The translations under genes and the position numbers were made by a program. Source: an uncultured Armatimonadota bacterium (GTDB lineage: Bacteria > Armatimonadota > Fimbriimonadia > Fimbriimonadales > Fimbriimonadaceae). Taken from it: DNA of 64,000 nucleotides. Under the pieces are notes generated by a model. The model was given only the letters and a program-made list of their open reading frames with translations, was not told the DNA's origin and made no database searches. Positions 34,180 through 41,954 of this stretch are shown in pieces. The stretch is taken from positions 21,634-85,633 of the forward strand of contig CAILEM010000061.1 of assembly GCA_903833215.1 (NCBI GenBank), written 5' to 3'. Position 1 is the stretch's first letter. Each line of letters starts with the position of its first letter.

Positions 34180-34602
34180 CTAGAAGGCTTTGCTAGCAAC
34201 CAAGCTTCCTACGATATAGATCACGGCGTAGGCAAGGAAGCCTAGTCGCATCGCGTTCGTCACGAATTTCGGTCGAAGTGTTCGGAGAATTTCAAGGAAA
34301 ATGACGGGGATCATAAAAGTGAGCCCCTTCACAATAAGAAATCTCGCATCAGAATGGTCAATGCTGGCCTGCAATACCGGATTTTGCTCTCTTGCCAGTC
34401 CTGTCCTTACACAATATAGGGTGTAAAGCATGTCCCAAGTGCAGAGCGTGACGATCAATACCGTCTCGGGCATTACAATGCGCCTTGAAATCGCGTGGGA
34501 AAGCCCGTCGTTGTTTTCTGCCACCATAGGGAGTATCCCTACTGACTGTAATTCCGTCTGCCCCGTTTTTATGTGTCCGGTTTTTTGGGACTTTGGGACC
34601 AA
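34180..34602 (-). CDS. Small membrane protein, DUF5658-like
   Basis: Up to 140 residues; the start is uncertain, since conserved sequence begins near the internal Met at residue 44 (MPETVLIVTLCTWDMLYT). The segment 'CTWDMLYTLYCVRTGLAREQNPVLQ' has the D-x-x-x-T...NP form of DUF5658 proteins, which have three to four membrane helices. Two more helices follow (90-105, 120-138). Function unknown; the gene is convergent with the GH35 gene. Confidence 0.55.
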   Translation of the reverse strand: MVPKSQKTGHIKTGQTELQSVGILPMVAENNDGLSHAISRRIVMPETVLIVTLCTWDMLYTLYCVRTGLAREQNPVLQASIDHSDARFLIVKGLTFMIPVIFLEILRTLRPKFVTNAMRLGFLAYAVIYIVGSLVASKAF

Positions 34603-34624
34603 CAGGCGGTTGGGTTTCTCGGTT

Positions 34625-36010
34625 TTAGCTCTTTTCAGGCACCAGCGGCGGGCTATACACCCGAATCGATTTCAGTGTTGGTCTGGTGCCTGGCTCTGCT
34701 TCGAGGACCACCTTATGCGGCCCATTGCTTAACCCTTGGGCAATCGTTACAGAGCTTTCCACGGTTGGGTTAGTGCCAATCGCAAACTTGACTGAATCCA
34801 AGAAGTGAGGCACCACCGTCCATGTGGCCTTTAGGTCTTCTGGGATAGCCGACTTGAAAACTGCCTTGCAGTAGGCTAGATTCCAGTCTTCGGGCTCGAT
34901 CGCCACACGTCCCGACTTTGAGACGAACGGAGTGTCACTACGCCCTTCGCCATCGGGGCCGGTTTTGGAGCCAACAACATCGAAGGCGAAATTTTTGCCA
35001 TCTTCCGACGCGTTATGGAATCGGACCGTCCAGTCTTCAAGCTGTAGACATTGTTTGGCGGTTGTTCTGAGAATCAGCGGCCAGTTTGTGCCTGGCCAAG
35101 CGCTTGCCCGACTGACTGCGTAAAGACTTGGAATCGAAGAAGGGGTTTTTCCGTCAATGGTCACCTTGACCTTTTTCCCAACATCGGTTGTCAAAGGAAT
35201 GAGGTCAATCCGAGTTCCTGTGAATTCCAATTCCAGCCGATTACCTGTCCACTTCGGTGTGAAGTCTTTTACCTGACGAAATGATTTGGCTTCGTTGGGG
35301 TGGTACACGAAGTGCTGTTCGACGAGTTGCGCCATCACCCGGCATCCCCAATCGTTGAGGTGAACCCCGTCCCTCAAGAGTTGGCTGGGTGTCAAGTGAT
35401 TTTCGTTGAGATATTGTCGCCACTGCGTCCTCTGGTCGAGGTATTCGATGTGGCCCAGTCGCTTGACGAGATCGGGTTGGAATACTTGATTCCACCATGC
35501 GCTCCAGTTCGACATGGTTGGGGTTGGGAGAGATGCAGGCTCTGCCAATTCTTCAGGCTTCGTGATGTGATCCGACTGAAGAAGGACTTCGGCCGTGGTT
35601 CGCTCCAATACGTTTCGAATAATCCGTTCGTAGTCGATATGTGAGCCGTACACGTGAAAGATCAGGAGGTCTGGCTGGAATGGGTAGAGATCTGCTTCTG
35701 CTGTTCGCCAAAGTAATTGTGAGGAATGCCCCCCGATCGCTCGGTTCTCAATAATCAAATTCGCATTTGGATAGTTGGCTCTTAGCCAGTCTGCGACCTG
35801 GTTGCTCCACTTCTGTTCCGTGATCGACTGGCCGTAGAACAACACTCGCACGGTGTTGCGATGCTGAGGTGTGCTTGTCTCCAACAGAGTCATCGTCCGC
35901 CGGATACCGAGTCCGAAAAGCTTCCTGTTCGGTGAAACTGGCACTGGGGGTTCAGATTGAGTTTGAGCCATGGCGAAGGGGATCAAATAAGCAGTAAGAA
36001 TCGACAGCAC
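34625..36010 (-). CDS. Secreted SGNH/GDSL hydrolase (carbohydrate-esterase type)
   Basis: 461 residues with a signal peptide (MLSILTAYLIPFAMAQ). The SGNH blocks are clear: block I 'VLFYGQSITEQKW' with the nucleophile Ser, block II Gly in 'ENRAIGGHSSQLLW', and block V 'RDGVHLNDWG' with Asp and His. The remainder (260-461) is beta-rich and may hold a carbohydrate-binding or structural domain ('YAVSRASAWPGTNWPLIL'). Likely removes acyl groups from extracellular polysaccharide. It is divergent from the toxin-antitoxin pair. Confidence 0.82.
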   Translation of the reverse strand: MLSILTAYLIPFAMAQTQSEPPVPVSPNRKLFGLGIRRTMTLLETSTPQHRNTVRVLFYGQSITEQKWSNQVADWLRANYPNANLIIENRAIGGHSSQLLWRTAEADLYPFQPDLLIFHVYGSHIDYERIIRNVLERTTAEVLLQSDHITKPEELAEPASLPTPTMSNWSAWWNQVFQPDLVKRLGHIEYLDQRTQWRQYLNENHLTPSQLLRDGVHLNDWGCRVMAQLVEQHFVYHPNEAKSFRQVKDFTPKWTGNRLELEFTGTRIDLIPLTTDVGKKVKVTIDGKTPSSIPSLYAVSRASAWPGTNWPLILRTTAKQCLQLEDWTVRFHNASEDGKNFAFDVVGSKTGPDGEGRSDTPFVSKSGRVAIEPEDWNLAYCKAVFKSAIPEDLKATWTVVPHFLDSVKFAIGTNPTVESSVTIAQGLSNGPHKVVLEAEPGTRPTLKSIRVYSPPLVPEKS

Positions 36011-36063
36011 ATTAAAATGAACGCGTTCACTGGGTGGAAAGATTCAGTTTATCAATGGATTTA

Positions 36064-36090
36064 ATAATGACCATATATAATAGTCATTAT
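36064..36090 (+). promoter_or_regulatory. Toxin-antitoxin operator and promoter
   Basis: Perfect arms ATAATGAC (36064-36071) and GTCATTAT (36083-36090) flank an 11-base spacer that holds the -10 TATAAT (36076-36081). The right arm runs into the antitoxin ATG. If the -10 is used, transcription starts at the first base of, or just before, the start codon, giving a leaderless mRNA. The site is where an autorepressing antitoxin would bind. Confidence 0.6.
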
Positions 36091-36325
36091 GAAATCGATC
36101 AGTGTGACCGAATTCAAAAGTCATTGCCTGCAATTGCTTGAAGAAGCAAGGTTGACCGGAGAGCCCATTGAAATCCTGAAGCATGGAAAGCCACTCGCAA
36201 CGGTGACGCCTGCAGTCTCTGCAATCCGCTATGAACCTGGAATGTTTCGTGATTCGGCGAAAATAGTTGGGGAAATTCTTGTGGACGGTGTTGATCTAGG
36301 AATCACATGGGAGGCGCTCGAATGA
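36089..36325 (+). CDS. Phd/YefM-family antitoxin
   Basis: 78 residues. The N-terminal 'MKSISVTEFKSHCLQLLEEARLTGEPIEILKHGKPLATV' is the DNA-binding Phd fold with the classical S-x-T-E-F-K-x-H start. The C-terminal ~30 residues would bind and neutralise the toxin. It probably represses its own promoter through the palindrome upstream. The stop overlaps the toxin start (ATGA). Confidence 0.9.
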   Translation: MKSISVTEFKSHCLQLLEEARLTGEPIEILKHGKPLATVTPAVSAIRYEPGMFRDSAKIVGEILVDGVDLGITWEALE

Positions 36326-36699
36326 TCGCCCTGGATACACATTTTTGGATTTGGTTTCATCTGGGTGACCCAAGGTTAACAGACAATGTGACTTCTAGGA
36401 TTGGGCGAGATACTGTTGTTTCGACTGCGACAATTTGGGAGGCAACTCTCTTATTGGAAAAGGGAAGAATTGTTAGTGAATATTCACCGCAGACCACCGT
36501 ACAGAGATGGCTCGACGCTGCTCCGATGCGAATCGTGCCGATTGATCGTGAAATCGTCTTTCTGTCTCGATCTCTGTCATTCCTTCATGAAGATCCTGCC
36601 GATCGATTCATTGCGGCAACGGCGTTCTCATGTAACCTCCCGTTAGCAACCTTAGATGGGCGATTACGGAGCTTGACATGGCTGAAAACCATCTGCTAG
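36322..36699 (+). CDS. PIN-domain toxin (VapC family)
   Basis: 125 residues from the ATG at 36322, which overlaps the antitoxin stop. PIN-domain ribonuclease: the acidic residues Asp5, Glu40, Asp94 (DPADRFIAATA) and Asp112 (LATLDGRL) are all present, so the nuclease site appears intact. It would cleave RNA when freed from the antitoxin. A perfect 6-bp stem GCTCCA/TGGAGC follows the stop; the 114-base gap beyond it holds no other gene. Confidence 0.9.
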   Translation: MIALDTHFWIWFHLGDPRLTDNVTSRIGRDTVVSTATIWEATLLLEKGRIVSEYSPQTTVQRWLDAAPMRIVPIDREIVFLSRSLSFLHEDPADRFIAATAFSCNLPLATLDGRLRSLTWLKTIC

Positions 36700-36813
36700 C
36701 TCCAAGCCAAAATGGAGCGATGCACCATTGGGTCTTTTTTCCTCAGTGAACTGAGGTCGCGATTGAATCCCCATCTTGCCTGAGTAGTTTCAAATTACGT
36801 AAGGAAAATCAAA

Positions 36814-37425
36814 ATGAGCAAATTAAGAAACCTAATGGCCGTGACTGTTCTTAGCGGGCTTTCCGCTCTTGGATTCGCCCAAAGCGGTAGAGATGTGGCG
36901 CTCTATCCTTGGACGTTCACCGATGGCAACAAGACCTCACGACAGATGGTTGTCCTGACTGCCAAGCGAATTGCCGAGAACCAAGGGCTGCATGTGATTG
37001 CACAGGACACCGCTTATGGAAAATTCGACTCGCTCAGGCCGAAGATCTCACTTGATAAAGACCTGCCAGCAGAGCCGGACCTTGCTCGATTCGCCCGAGC
37101 CGTTCACGCAGGGAACCTGATTTTTGGCCATGTGAGTTGGCACACACGAAGCAAGTGGGTAGGAACCGGGCCCAAGACCATTTCCTCGGCCAAAGTTGAC
37201 GTGTATGTCTTCAACCTGAAAGAAGGAAAGGTGACGTACAGCAAAGAAGGCATTGAGGCGCGAAGCGATGAAAAGGAATCGACGCTCAAGGATGTCGCGG
37301 CGATTTTGTTCACACCCATTATTCCGATGATCAGCGGGGGACCAGCAACGCCACGAGAGCAACGTGCTGTTCAGATTGCGTTGGGTAAAGCGCTACTGGA
37401 TTGGACGAAGATGATCAACCGGTAG
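36814..37425 (+). CDS. Secreted protein of unknown function
   Basis: 203 residues with an AAGGAAA element upstream of the ATG and a signal peptide (MSKLRNLMAVTVLSGLSALGFAQ). The mature protein contains 'VALYPWTFTDGNKTSRQMVVLTAKRIAENQGLHVI', 'DLPAEPDLARFARAVHAGNLIFGHVSWHTRSKWVGTGP' and 'KVDVYVFNLKEGKVTYSKEGIEARSDEK'. No motif I recognise; the layout somewhat resembles lipoprotein or peptidoglycan-associated stress proteins. It lies between the toxin-antitoxin pair and the methyltransferase but shows no link to either. Confidence 0.6.
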   Translation: MSKLRNLMAVTVLSGLSALGFAQSGRDVALYPWTFTDGNKTSRQMVVLTAKRIAENQGLHVIAQDTAYGKFDSLRPKISLDKDLPAEPDLARFARAVHAGNLIFGHVSWHTRSKWVGTGPKTISSAKVDVYVFNLKEGKVTYSKEGIEARSDEKESTLKDVAAILFTPIIPMISGGPATPREQRAVQIALGKALLDWTKMINR

Positions 37426-37443
37426 CTACAAGGTGCGGTGCTT

Positions 37444-37475
37444 CTAGTCGCAGTTGCGAATACAGCTGCGGCTAG
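37444..37475. terminator. Convergent hairpin at the methyltransferase 3' end
   Basis: Ten-base arms CTAGTCGCAG (37444-37453) and CTGCGGCTAG (37466-37475) pair with one T-G. It spans the stop of the methyltransferase and lies after the plus-strand secreted-protein gene. There is no T-run on either strand. Confidence 0.35.
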
Positions 37476-38593
37476 CTTGCGACTTTCAGACGCGGGCGCA
37501 TTTCGCCAAGGACTGGATTCAAATAATTCTGAGCGATCCAGTCAATTACGGGAACGCAGACAGCGTCCCCAAAGCCGAATAGAGCTTGATTGAGGGGCAC
37601 GGTCACGTTGAAATCATCTGCACCCATAAGCCGAGCACATTCTCGCTCCGTGAGCAATCGAGCCCGGTAACCACCGTTTCCTGCAACGAATAGAATCTGC
37701 CGGGCGCTACCGCCTTTCGGGGTTCGCAAGCAGCCTGCAATAGAGTCACATCGGAGTTCAGCCATTGATCGGCCATTTCGGACACGCCGAAACACTGTGC
37801 CTACTGAAATCCTCTCAGAATGTATCATTTCATCAGCAACTCTCCGATGGCGCTCGCTCATTTGATTGAGAAGATATTGTGAACGGTCATTTGTCCACCA
37901 ATAGTGAGAGTCTCTGGGCAAGTCTTCAAGGATGTCTTCAAGACTTACCGTCCTTTCGGGCAGTCGTGGTAATTCCCGCAACTTCCACATGATATCTGGA
38001 GTTTCGAGGATGAAATTTGCTAGCTGGGGAGGGCGTACTTCAGACTCGAAAAAAGAAAGGCTTCGTCGATCTGCGGTTGCTAAATCAGCTTGACGGCATC
38101 CGACAATGAAAAGTCGCTGTCTCGACTGGGGCACAAAGTGACTTGCGTCAATGATGAACGCATCAATGCTATATCCAAGTTCCGTTAACTTGAGAAGAGC
38201 CGTTTTTAAATCACCTCCGCCGTTGGAGGTTAGGAACCCAACGACATTTTCTAGCATGATCAAAGGCGGTCGAAGCCTATCTAGCTTGTTTAGCAGTTCG
38301 ACAAACGGCCATAGTGCGGAAGAGTGTTCACCTGCAAGCCCTGCTCGTGCTCCAGCCAAGCTGAGGTCTGTACAAGGAAAGGAGGCCGTTGCAAGGTCAA
38401 ACTGGGGAATAGTTTCTGGTTTGACAGCTCGAATGTCACCCAATTCAAAGTGGAAGAGTCCATGAGGGAAGTTTGCCTGATACATTTCCACCTTCTTAGG
38501 GTCAATGTCATTGGCGTAGACGCACTCCCAACCTGACTTCTCCAAGCCAAGCCTTACTAGCCCGATCCCAGCAAAGAACTCAGCAAAGCGCAT
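37472..38593 (-). CDS. DNA (cytosine-5)-methyltransferase
   Basis: 373 residues from the ATG at 38593; an upstream TTG is in frame but the MTase motif I begins right after the ATG. The conserved motifs are in order: I 'EFFAGIGLVRLGLEKSGW', IV 'ATASFPCTDLSLAGARAGL' with the catalytic Cys, VI 'LENVVGF', VIII 'QSRQRLF', a target-recognition region (about 190-300) and IX/X 'RLLTERECARLMG... ALFGFGDAVCVPVIDWIA'. It protects the site cut by the restriction enzyme upstream. A promoter is seen directly ahead of the start. Confidence 0.92.
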   Translation of the reverse strand: MRFAEFFAGIGLVRLGLEKSGWECVYANDIDPKKVEMYQANFPHGLFHFELGDIRAVKPETIPQFDLATASFPCTDLSLAGARAGLAGEHSSALWPFVELLNKLDRLRPPLIMLENVVGFLTSNGGGDLKTALLKLTELGYSIDAFIIDASHFVPQSRQRLFIVGCRQADLATADRRSLSFFESEVRPPQLANFILETPDIMWKLRELPRLPERTVSLEDILEDLPRDSHYWWTNDRSQYLLNQMSERHRRVADEMIHSERISVGTVFRRVRNGRSMAELRCDSIAGCLRTPKGGSARQILFVAGNGGYRARLLTERECARLMGADDFNVTVPLNQALFGFGDAVCVPVIDWIAQNYLNPVLGEMRPRLKVAS

Positions 38594-38599
38594 TTGATT

Positions 38600-38629
38600 A
38601 TTGTAGACGAACGTCAACTCAAATGTGAA
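38600..38629 (-). promoter_or_regulatory. Promoter of the methyltransferase gene, probably leaderless
   Basis: On the minus strand TTCACA (38629-38624), an 18-base spacer and TACAAT (38605-38600). The -10 ends 6 bases before the ATG at 38593, so transcription would begin at or beside the A of the start codon. It lies between the restriction gene and the methyltransferase, allowing the methyltransferase to be made on its own. Confidence 0.55.
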
Positions 38630-38673
38630 TCAGATTTTGAGTTCCTCGACGAGTTCTTGAGACCTTAAATTGA

Positions 38674-39615
38674 TCAGCGTTGGATTGTCATTTCGATCCG
38701 TAGACTTGGATCAGTCTCTACCTCGTCGACGATTTCGTTGTAACGTTCGATCAACCCGGTAAGTGCGTCTCTGCGACCGTCGGCGGAGAATTTGCCCCAT
38801 TCGTACAGGTTTGTAGTTACAAATTGTTCGACTTCGAAGACATCCAGCCTGTCAGCTATGCCTTGATTACCTGCGAGTCCTCTGACAACGGCAACTTGCT
38901 GGGAAATAGTTACCACGACGGGGCGAACATTATTTGAGAGGTTGTGTTCACAACGTCGAACAAGCGCTTCGCCGGGGGCCGTTGTGACATGGATAGCGAC
39001 ATCTCCGACCGAAAAGTCGCCGACTCTTCCCGTTTGAGCGTCGGAGGTCGAGTAACTGTGATGTGTAATCCTCTGGGGGCTCAATATACAATCCAGCTTT
39101 GCACCGACAATGTGTTGCAGAACAATACCAAGATAGTGAAGGCCGGGAGTTTCTTTCTGTCGGGTCTCGGCTTGGGCTACCAAGTCCGCAATGGCATTGC
39201 GAAGACTCTTCGACGAATCCATCTTAATACGAAATGGTTTTGCTGAGAAGTATGCCAGAACACGAGAAATCCAAAAGCGCTCGATCGCGTTAAGATCAAA
39301 GTCGGGCGATTCTGCTAGCGAGTTAAGAAACTCTACATAGCGTTCCATATTTCCTAGGCTCCCGCGGCTCGTTCGTCCACCTTCCTCAGCGAGCACGCGC
39401 ACGATACCATGCCTCTTTAAGATCGCTTGCACCGCAGATTTCCCCAGGCCCTGCACCTGACCCCTTCCATCGGTGACGAGTGAGCCTGGATCAAGGGGCA
39501 AGCCTTTCTCGCGAGCGTGTTCGGTCACGATGAGAGCAACGCACAGTGGCCCTTTTGTCTTGAACTGGTTTGAACTTACGAATTCTGCCAGGCGGCTCTC
39601 TAACGGTTCAATCAT
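38674..39615 (-). CDS. DUF4928-like protein, probable type II restriction endonuclease
   Basis: About 313 residues from the ATG at 39615; a TTG at 39651 is also in frame. It lies upstream of the m5C methyltransferase on the same strand. It resembles DUF4928 proteins, which often sit next to such methyltransferases: 'GDFSVGDVAIHVTTAPGEALVRRCEHNLSNNVRPVVVTI' with acidic residues before a beta strand (DVAIHVT). This could be a PD-(D/E)XK-type nuclease core, but a clear catalytic Lys is not obvious. The N-terminus 'ESRLAEFVSSNQFKTKGPLCVALIVTEHAR' may recognise DNA. Restriction role is inferred from neighbourhood and family. Confidence 0.7.
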   Translation of the reverse strand: MIEPLESRLAEFVSSNQFKTKGPLCVALIVTEHAREKGLPLDPGSLVTDGRGQVQGLGKSAVQAILKRHGIVRVLAEEGGRTSRGSLGNMERYVEFLNSLAESPDFDLNAIERFWISRVLAYFSAKPFRIKMDSSKSLRNAIADLVAQAETRQKETPGLHYLGIVLQHIVGAKLDCILSPQRITHHSYSTSDAQTGRVGDFSVGDVAIHVTTAPGEALVRRCEHNLSNNVRPVVVTISQQVAVVRGLAGNQGIADRLDVFEVEQFVTTNLYEWGKFSADGRRDALTGLIERYNEIVDEVETDPSLRIEMTIQR

Positions 39616-39707
39616 GATTTGGGTATATGTTGTAGCATCGTATGCCTTCAATCCAATTTCACCCGAATTAGAATGCGAAAATTGTCAAATTCATCGACTG
39701 CGAAATC

Positions 39708-40337
39708 ATGTTGTTTGCACACGTACTCACGATAGTTCTAACTCCTGCCTGCAAACTTGAAGATCGAAGATTTTCGGATTACGGCAAACTGCCCGCAATT
39801 GCGAAAGAGATCATTGCTCGGACGAAGAAGGATCAGGATGGGCGCTTTCACTTGATGAGCCTCAAGGATCAGAAGGCGCTGATGGCGGCGATCCCGGCGA
39901 TGCAGGCGATGGACGCTGATAATACGGCGTGGATGCACAAGGTGGTTGACAAGGTTGGTTGGCCATCTCGTTCGCTAGTCGGCGCCAAGGCAAGTGATGA
40001 TGCCTGGTTGCTCGTTCAGCATGCTGATGCCGACAAGGCCTTTCAGCGGCGCTGCCTTGCGTTGATTTTGCCTTTTATGGACAAAGGAGAAGTCAAGAAG
40101 CAGAATGTGGCCCTACTGATTGATCGCGTCATGGTTGGAGAAGGCAAGCCTCAGGTTTATGGCTCGCAGTGGAAGTTCGTGAACGGAGACATTGTGCCTT
40201 CTACACCGATCGCCGACGAGAAGCGTGTTGACTCGCGCCGAAAAGCGATGAATCTAGATACCCTCGCCGAGTACAAAGAGATCCTCAAGAAGGTGTATGG
40301 AAATGCACTGGCGAGTTCCAAGAAAAGTGGTAACTAG
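39708..40337 (+). CDS. DUF6624-family protein, exported or lipoprotein-like
   Basis: 209 residues. A short hydrophobic start (MLFAHVLTIVLTPAC) may be a signal peptide with Cys15 as lipidation site. The core follows DUF6624: 'D-x-x-N-T-A-W', 'DKVGWPSRSLVGAKASDDAWLLVQHADADKAFQRRCL', 'KKQNVALLIDRVMVGEGKPQVYGSQW' and 'RVDSRRKAMNLDTLAEYKE'. It is divergent from the restriction gene. Enzymatic role unknown. Confidence 0.75.
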   Translation: MLFAHVLTIVLTPACKLEDRRFSDYGKLPAIAKEIIARTKKDQDGRFHLMSLKDQKALMAAIPAMQAMDADNTAWMHKVVDKVGWPSRSLVGAKASDDAWLLVQHADADKAFQRRCLALILPFMDKGEVKKQNVALLIDRVMVGEGKPQVYGSQWKFVNGDIVPSTPIADEKRVDSRRKAMNLDTLAEYKEILKKVYGNALASSKKSGN

Positions 40338-40378
40338 GGCCAATCAGAGTGGGACGTGCCTTTGGAATCTCCCCGTTT

Positions 40379-40909
40379 TCAAGCATATTCGTCAGCGGCC
40401 CAAATCTTGAGTTCCATGAGGTCACGGTTCCGCTTTTGAAGGGCGAGATCGAGTTGATTATTGAGTCGCTCCAGTCGCTTATTCATCTTCTGGAGATTGT
40501 CGGCGTGCTCTTGGGATATTTCGTAACGGCGTTGGTGCAGTCCGCCAATGCCAATGATGGAAATGCCGAGAATCAAGTAGATCACGATGCAAATGGTGTC
40601 TTCTGTGTTGGCGATTGCCAGTGAATGCCTCGGTGGAAGGTAGAAGTAAGCGGCGATGATTGTAGAAATTCCTAGCGAAATCAGACCCGCTTTCCAACCA
40701 CCACGCCACACGCTGTAGCTGGTTCCAACCTGAAGCATGAAAAGCCAGTAGCGTTCAGGCACGTGTCCAGCCATGGGACGGTGGATGAGTACCAAGGCTA
40801 ACACAATGGTCAGCGTTTCGCAAAATGGCAGCGCACGGGCATAGCCGCGCCTAAGGTCGAATCCCTTTGAGGCGAATAGGTTCTGTCTCATGTGGCCCTC
40901 AGCGTTCAC
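40379..40909 (-). CDS. DUF4118 membrane-sensor fragment with coiled-coil tail
   Basis: 176 residues. Residues 25-125 hold the four-helix DUF4118 (KdpD-type) membrane module: 'YWLFMLQVGTSYSVWRGGWKAGLISLGISTIIAAYFYLPPRHSLAI' and 'IYLILGISIIGIGGL'. A coiled coil (130-170, 'HADNLQKMNKRLERLNNQLDLALQKRNRDL') is where a histidine kinase would continue, but the protein ends at 'KIWAADEYA' with no HisKA or ATPase domain. It is either a stand-alone sensor or a truncated kinase; no remnant kinase is seen downstream. Confidence 0.72.
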   Translation of the reverse strand: MNAEGHMRQNLFASKGFDLRRGYARALPFCETLTIVLALVLIHRPMAGHVPERYWLFMLQVGTSYSVWRGGWKAGLISLGISTIIAAYFYLPPRHSLAIANTEDTICIVIYLILGISIIGIGGLHQRRYEISQEHADNLQKMNKRLERLNNQLDLALQKRNRDLMELKIWAADEYA

Positions 40910-41028
40910 AACGCATCTCCGTTCGTTACTTGTACGAATTGAAGAACGGAGTTAGGCGGTGATTACTAACAGGCGGAGGAAGTGTTCGCGCTAATTTCGC
41001 AGGTTTTGGACTGCTCGCGTTGGGCGAG

Positions 41029-41119
41029 GTCGGTGGGTGCTACCCACCGACGCGATAGGTCGCCCTTTCAGGGCTAGAGTGTTCGGACGTCTACAACCAG
41101 CCTTTCAGCCTGGGCTGGT
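41029..41119. repeat. REP-like intergenic element with three hairpins
   Basis: Three compact stem-loops in 91 bases: GTCGGTGGGT/ACCCACCGAC (41029-41051, 3-base loop), GCCCT/AGGGC (41062-41074) and ACCAGCC/GGCTGGT (41096-41119). There are no T-runs. The layout, with a repeating TTTCAG core inside two hairpins, is like repetitive extragenic palindromic elements; other copies are not in the window. It sits downstream of the STN-domain gene, whose 3' end is at 41170. The rest of the 260-base gap (40910-41169) holds no gene I can support. Confidence 0.6.
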
Positions 41120-41169
41120 ATAGGGACGCACCCCCGGCGCTCCATTTAGCGATCTTGGCAAAGCGAAAA

Positions 41170-41850
41170 CTAGCCTGAGAAGCCGCCGTGGTTGCCGGAG
41201 CCGAGGTTAGATCCTCCGCCGTTGCCTCCAAAGCCTCCAGTGCTGCCGCCGAAACCACCTGAGCCTCCTCCGAAGCCACCACCGTTGCCGCGACCGCCTG
41301 CGGAGCCACTACCGCCGCCTAGACCCCCTTGACCGCCTCCGTGTGGTGTTTTGTCGATCGTGCTCTTCTCAGGTGCCAGTTGGAAGTTCTGGTTACCCTT
41401 TGAGGCACCGAGCAAGATTGCGATGGTTTCGGGGTCGCCGTGTCGGAACTTGATTCGGCGGATATATGTATCGCGGATCATGACTGGGTGTGGGTCAACA
41501 TTTCCACCGACCAAAATGTCTTCTGCCTGTTTCTTTAGGATCTCGTAGACTCCAGCCTCAATTCGGTAAGTTGCGTCGACTTGCCTGAGGATATTTTGTA
41601 GAGCGACCTCGAGAGTGACGTTTTTCAGACTCACCGTCACCGTCCCCTGAACCTCGGGGGCAATGCTGTAAGAGACGTTCACATTCTTGAACACTGATCG
41701 AAGAGCTTCCCTAACGTCGGCTTGGTTGAGTTCCAGCGAGGACACTTGCTTCTGCGAAACGTCTTCTTGGGCAGCCGCACTCGTAGGCATTCCAGCGAGC
41801 ATCGAGATGCCAAAGGCAAGGCTTAGAGCGAGCTTGATCGTGGTGTTCAT
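41170..41850 (-). CDS. Secretin/TonB short N-terminal (STN) domain protein with Gly-rich tail
   Basis: 226 residues with a signal peptide (MNTTIKLALSLAFGISMLAG...). Residues 30-145 form an STN-type domain ('SLELNQADVREALRSVFKNVNVSYSIAPEVQGTVTVSLKNVTLEVALQNIL', 'DATYRIEAGVYEILKK') followed by an N0-N1-like stretch ('YIRRIKFRHGDPETIAILLG'). The last 60 residues are almost only Gly, Ser and Asn. No secretin pore domain is present, so this is an orphan N-terminal secretin module. Possibly a periplasmic protein helping a type II or pilus secretin elsewhere. Confidence 0.75.
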   Translation of the reverse strand: MNTTIKLALSLAFGISMLAGMPTSAAAQEDVSQKQVSSLELNQADVREALRSVFKNVNVSYSIAPEVQGTVTVSLKNVTLEVALQNILRQVDATYRIEAGVYEILKKQAEDILVGGNVDPHPVMIRDTYIRRIKFRHGDPETIAILLGASKGNQNFQLAPEKSTIDKTPHGGGQGGLGGGSGSAGGRGNGGGFGGGSGGFGGSTGGFGGNGGGSNLGSGNHGGFSG

Positions 41851-41907
41851 ACGAGGTCAAACGCACGAGACTCCTCAACGTATCCACGATTTTTGAAGAA
41901 TATCGAC

Positions 41908-41941
41908 AAAAAATGACGGTCGATTTCTCGGCCGCCATTTT
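41908..41941 (-). terminator. Terminator after the branched-chain amino acid operon
   Basis: On the minus strand a 14-base arm (41941-41928) and its partner (41923-41910) pair with one mismatch and one wobble, with a GAAA loop, followed by TTTTTTG. On the plus strand a T-run also follows (CCATTTTTG), so it may act in both directions. It lies 14 bases after the livG stop. Confidence 0.85.
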
Positions 41942-41954
41942 TGTTGCTGCGAAA

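Noticed and set aside
37444..37475. Convergent hairpin as a proven terminator
   Set aside because: No T-run on either strand; kept only as a low-confidence feature.
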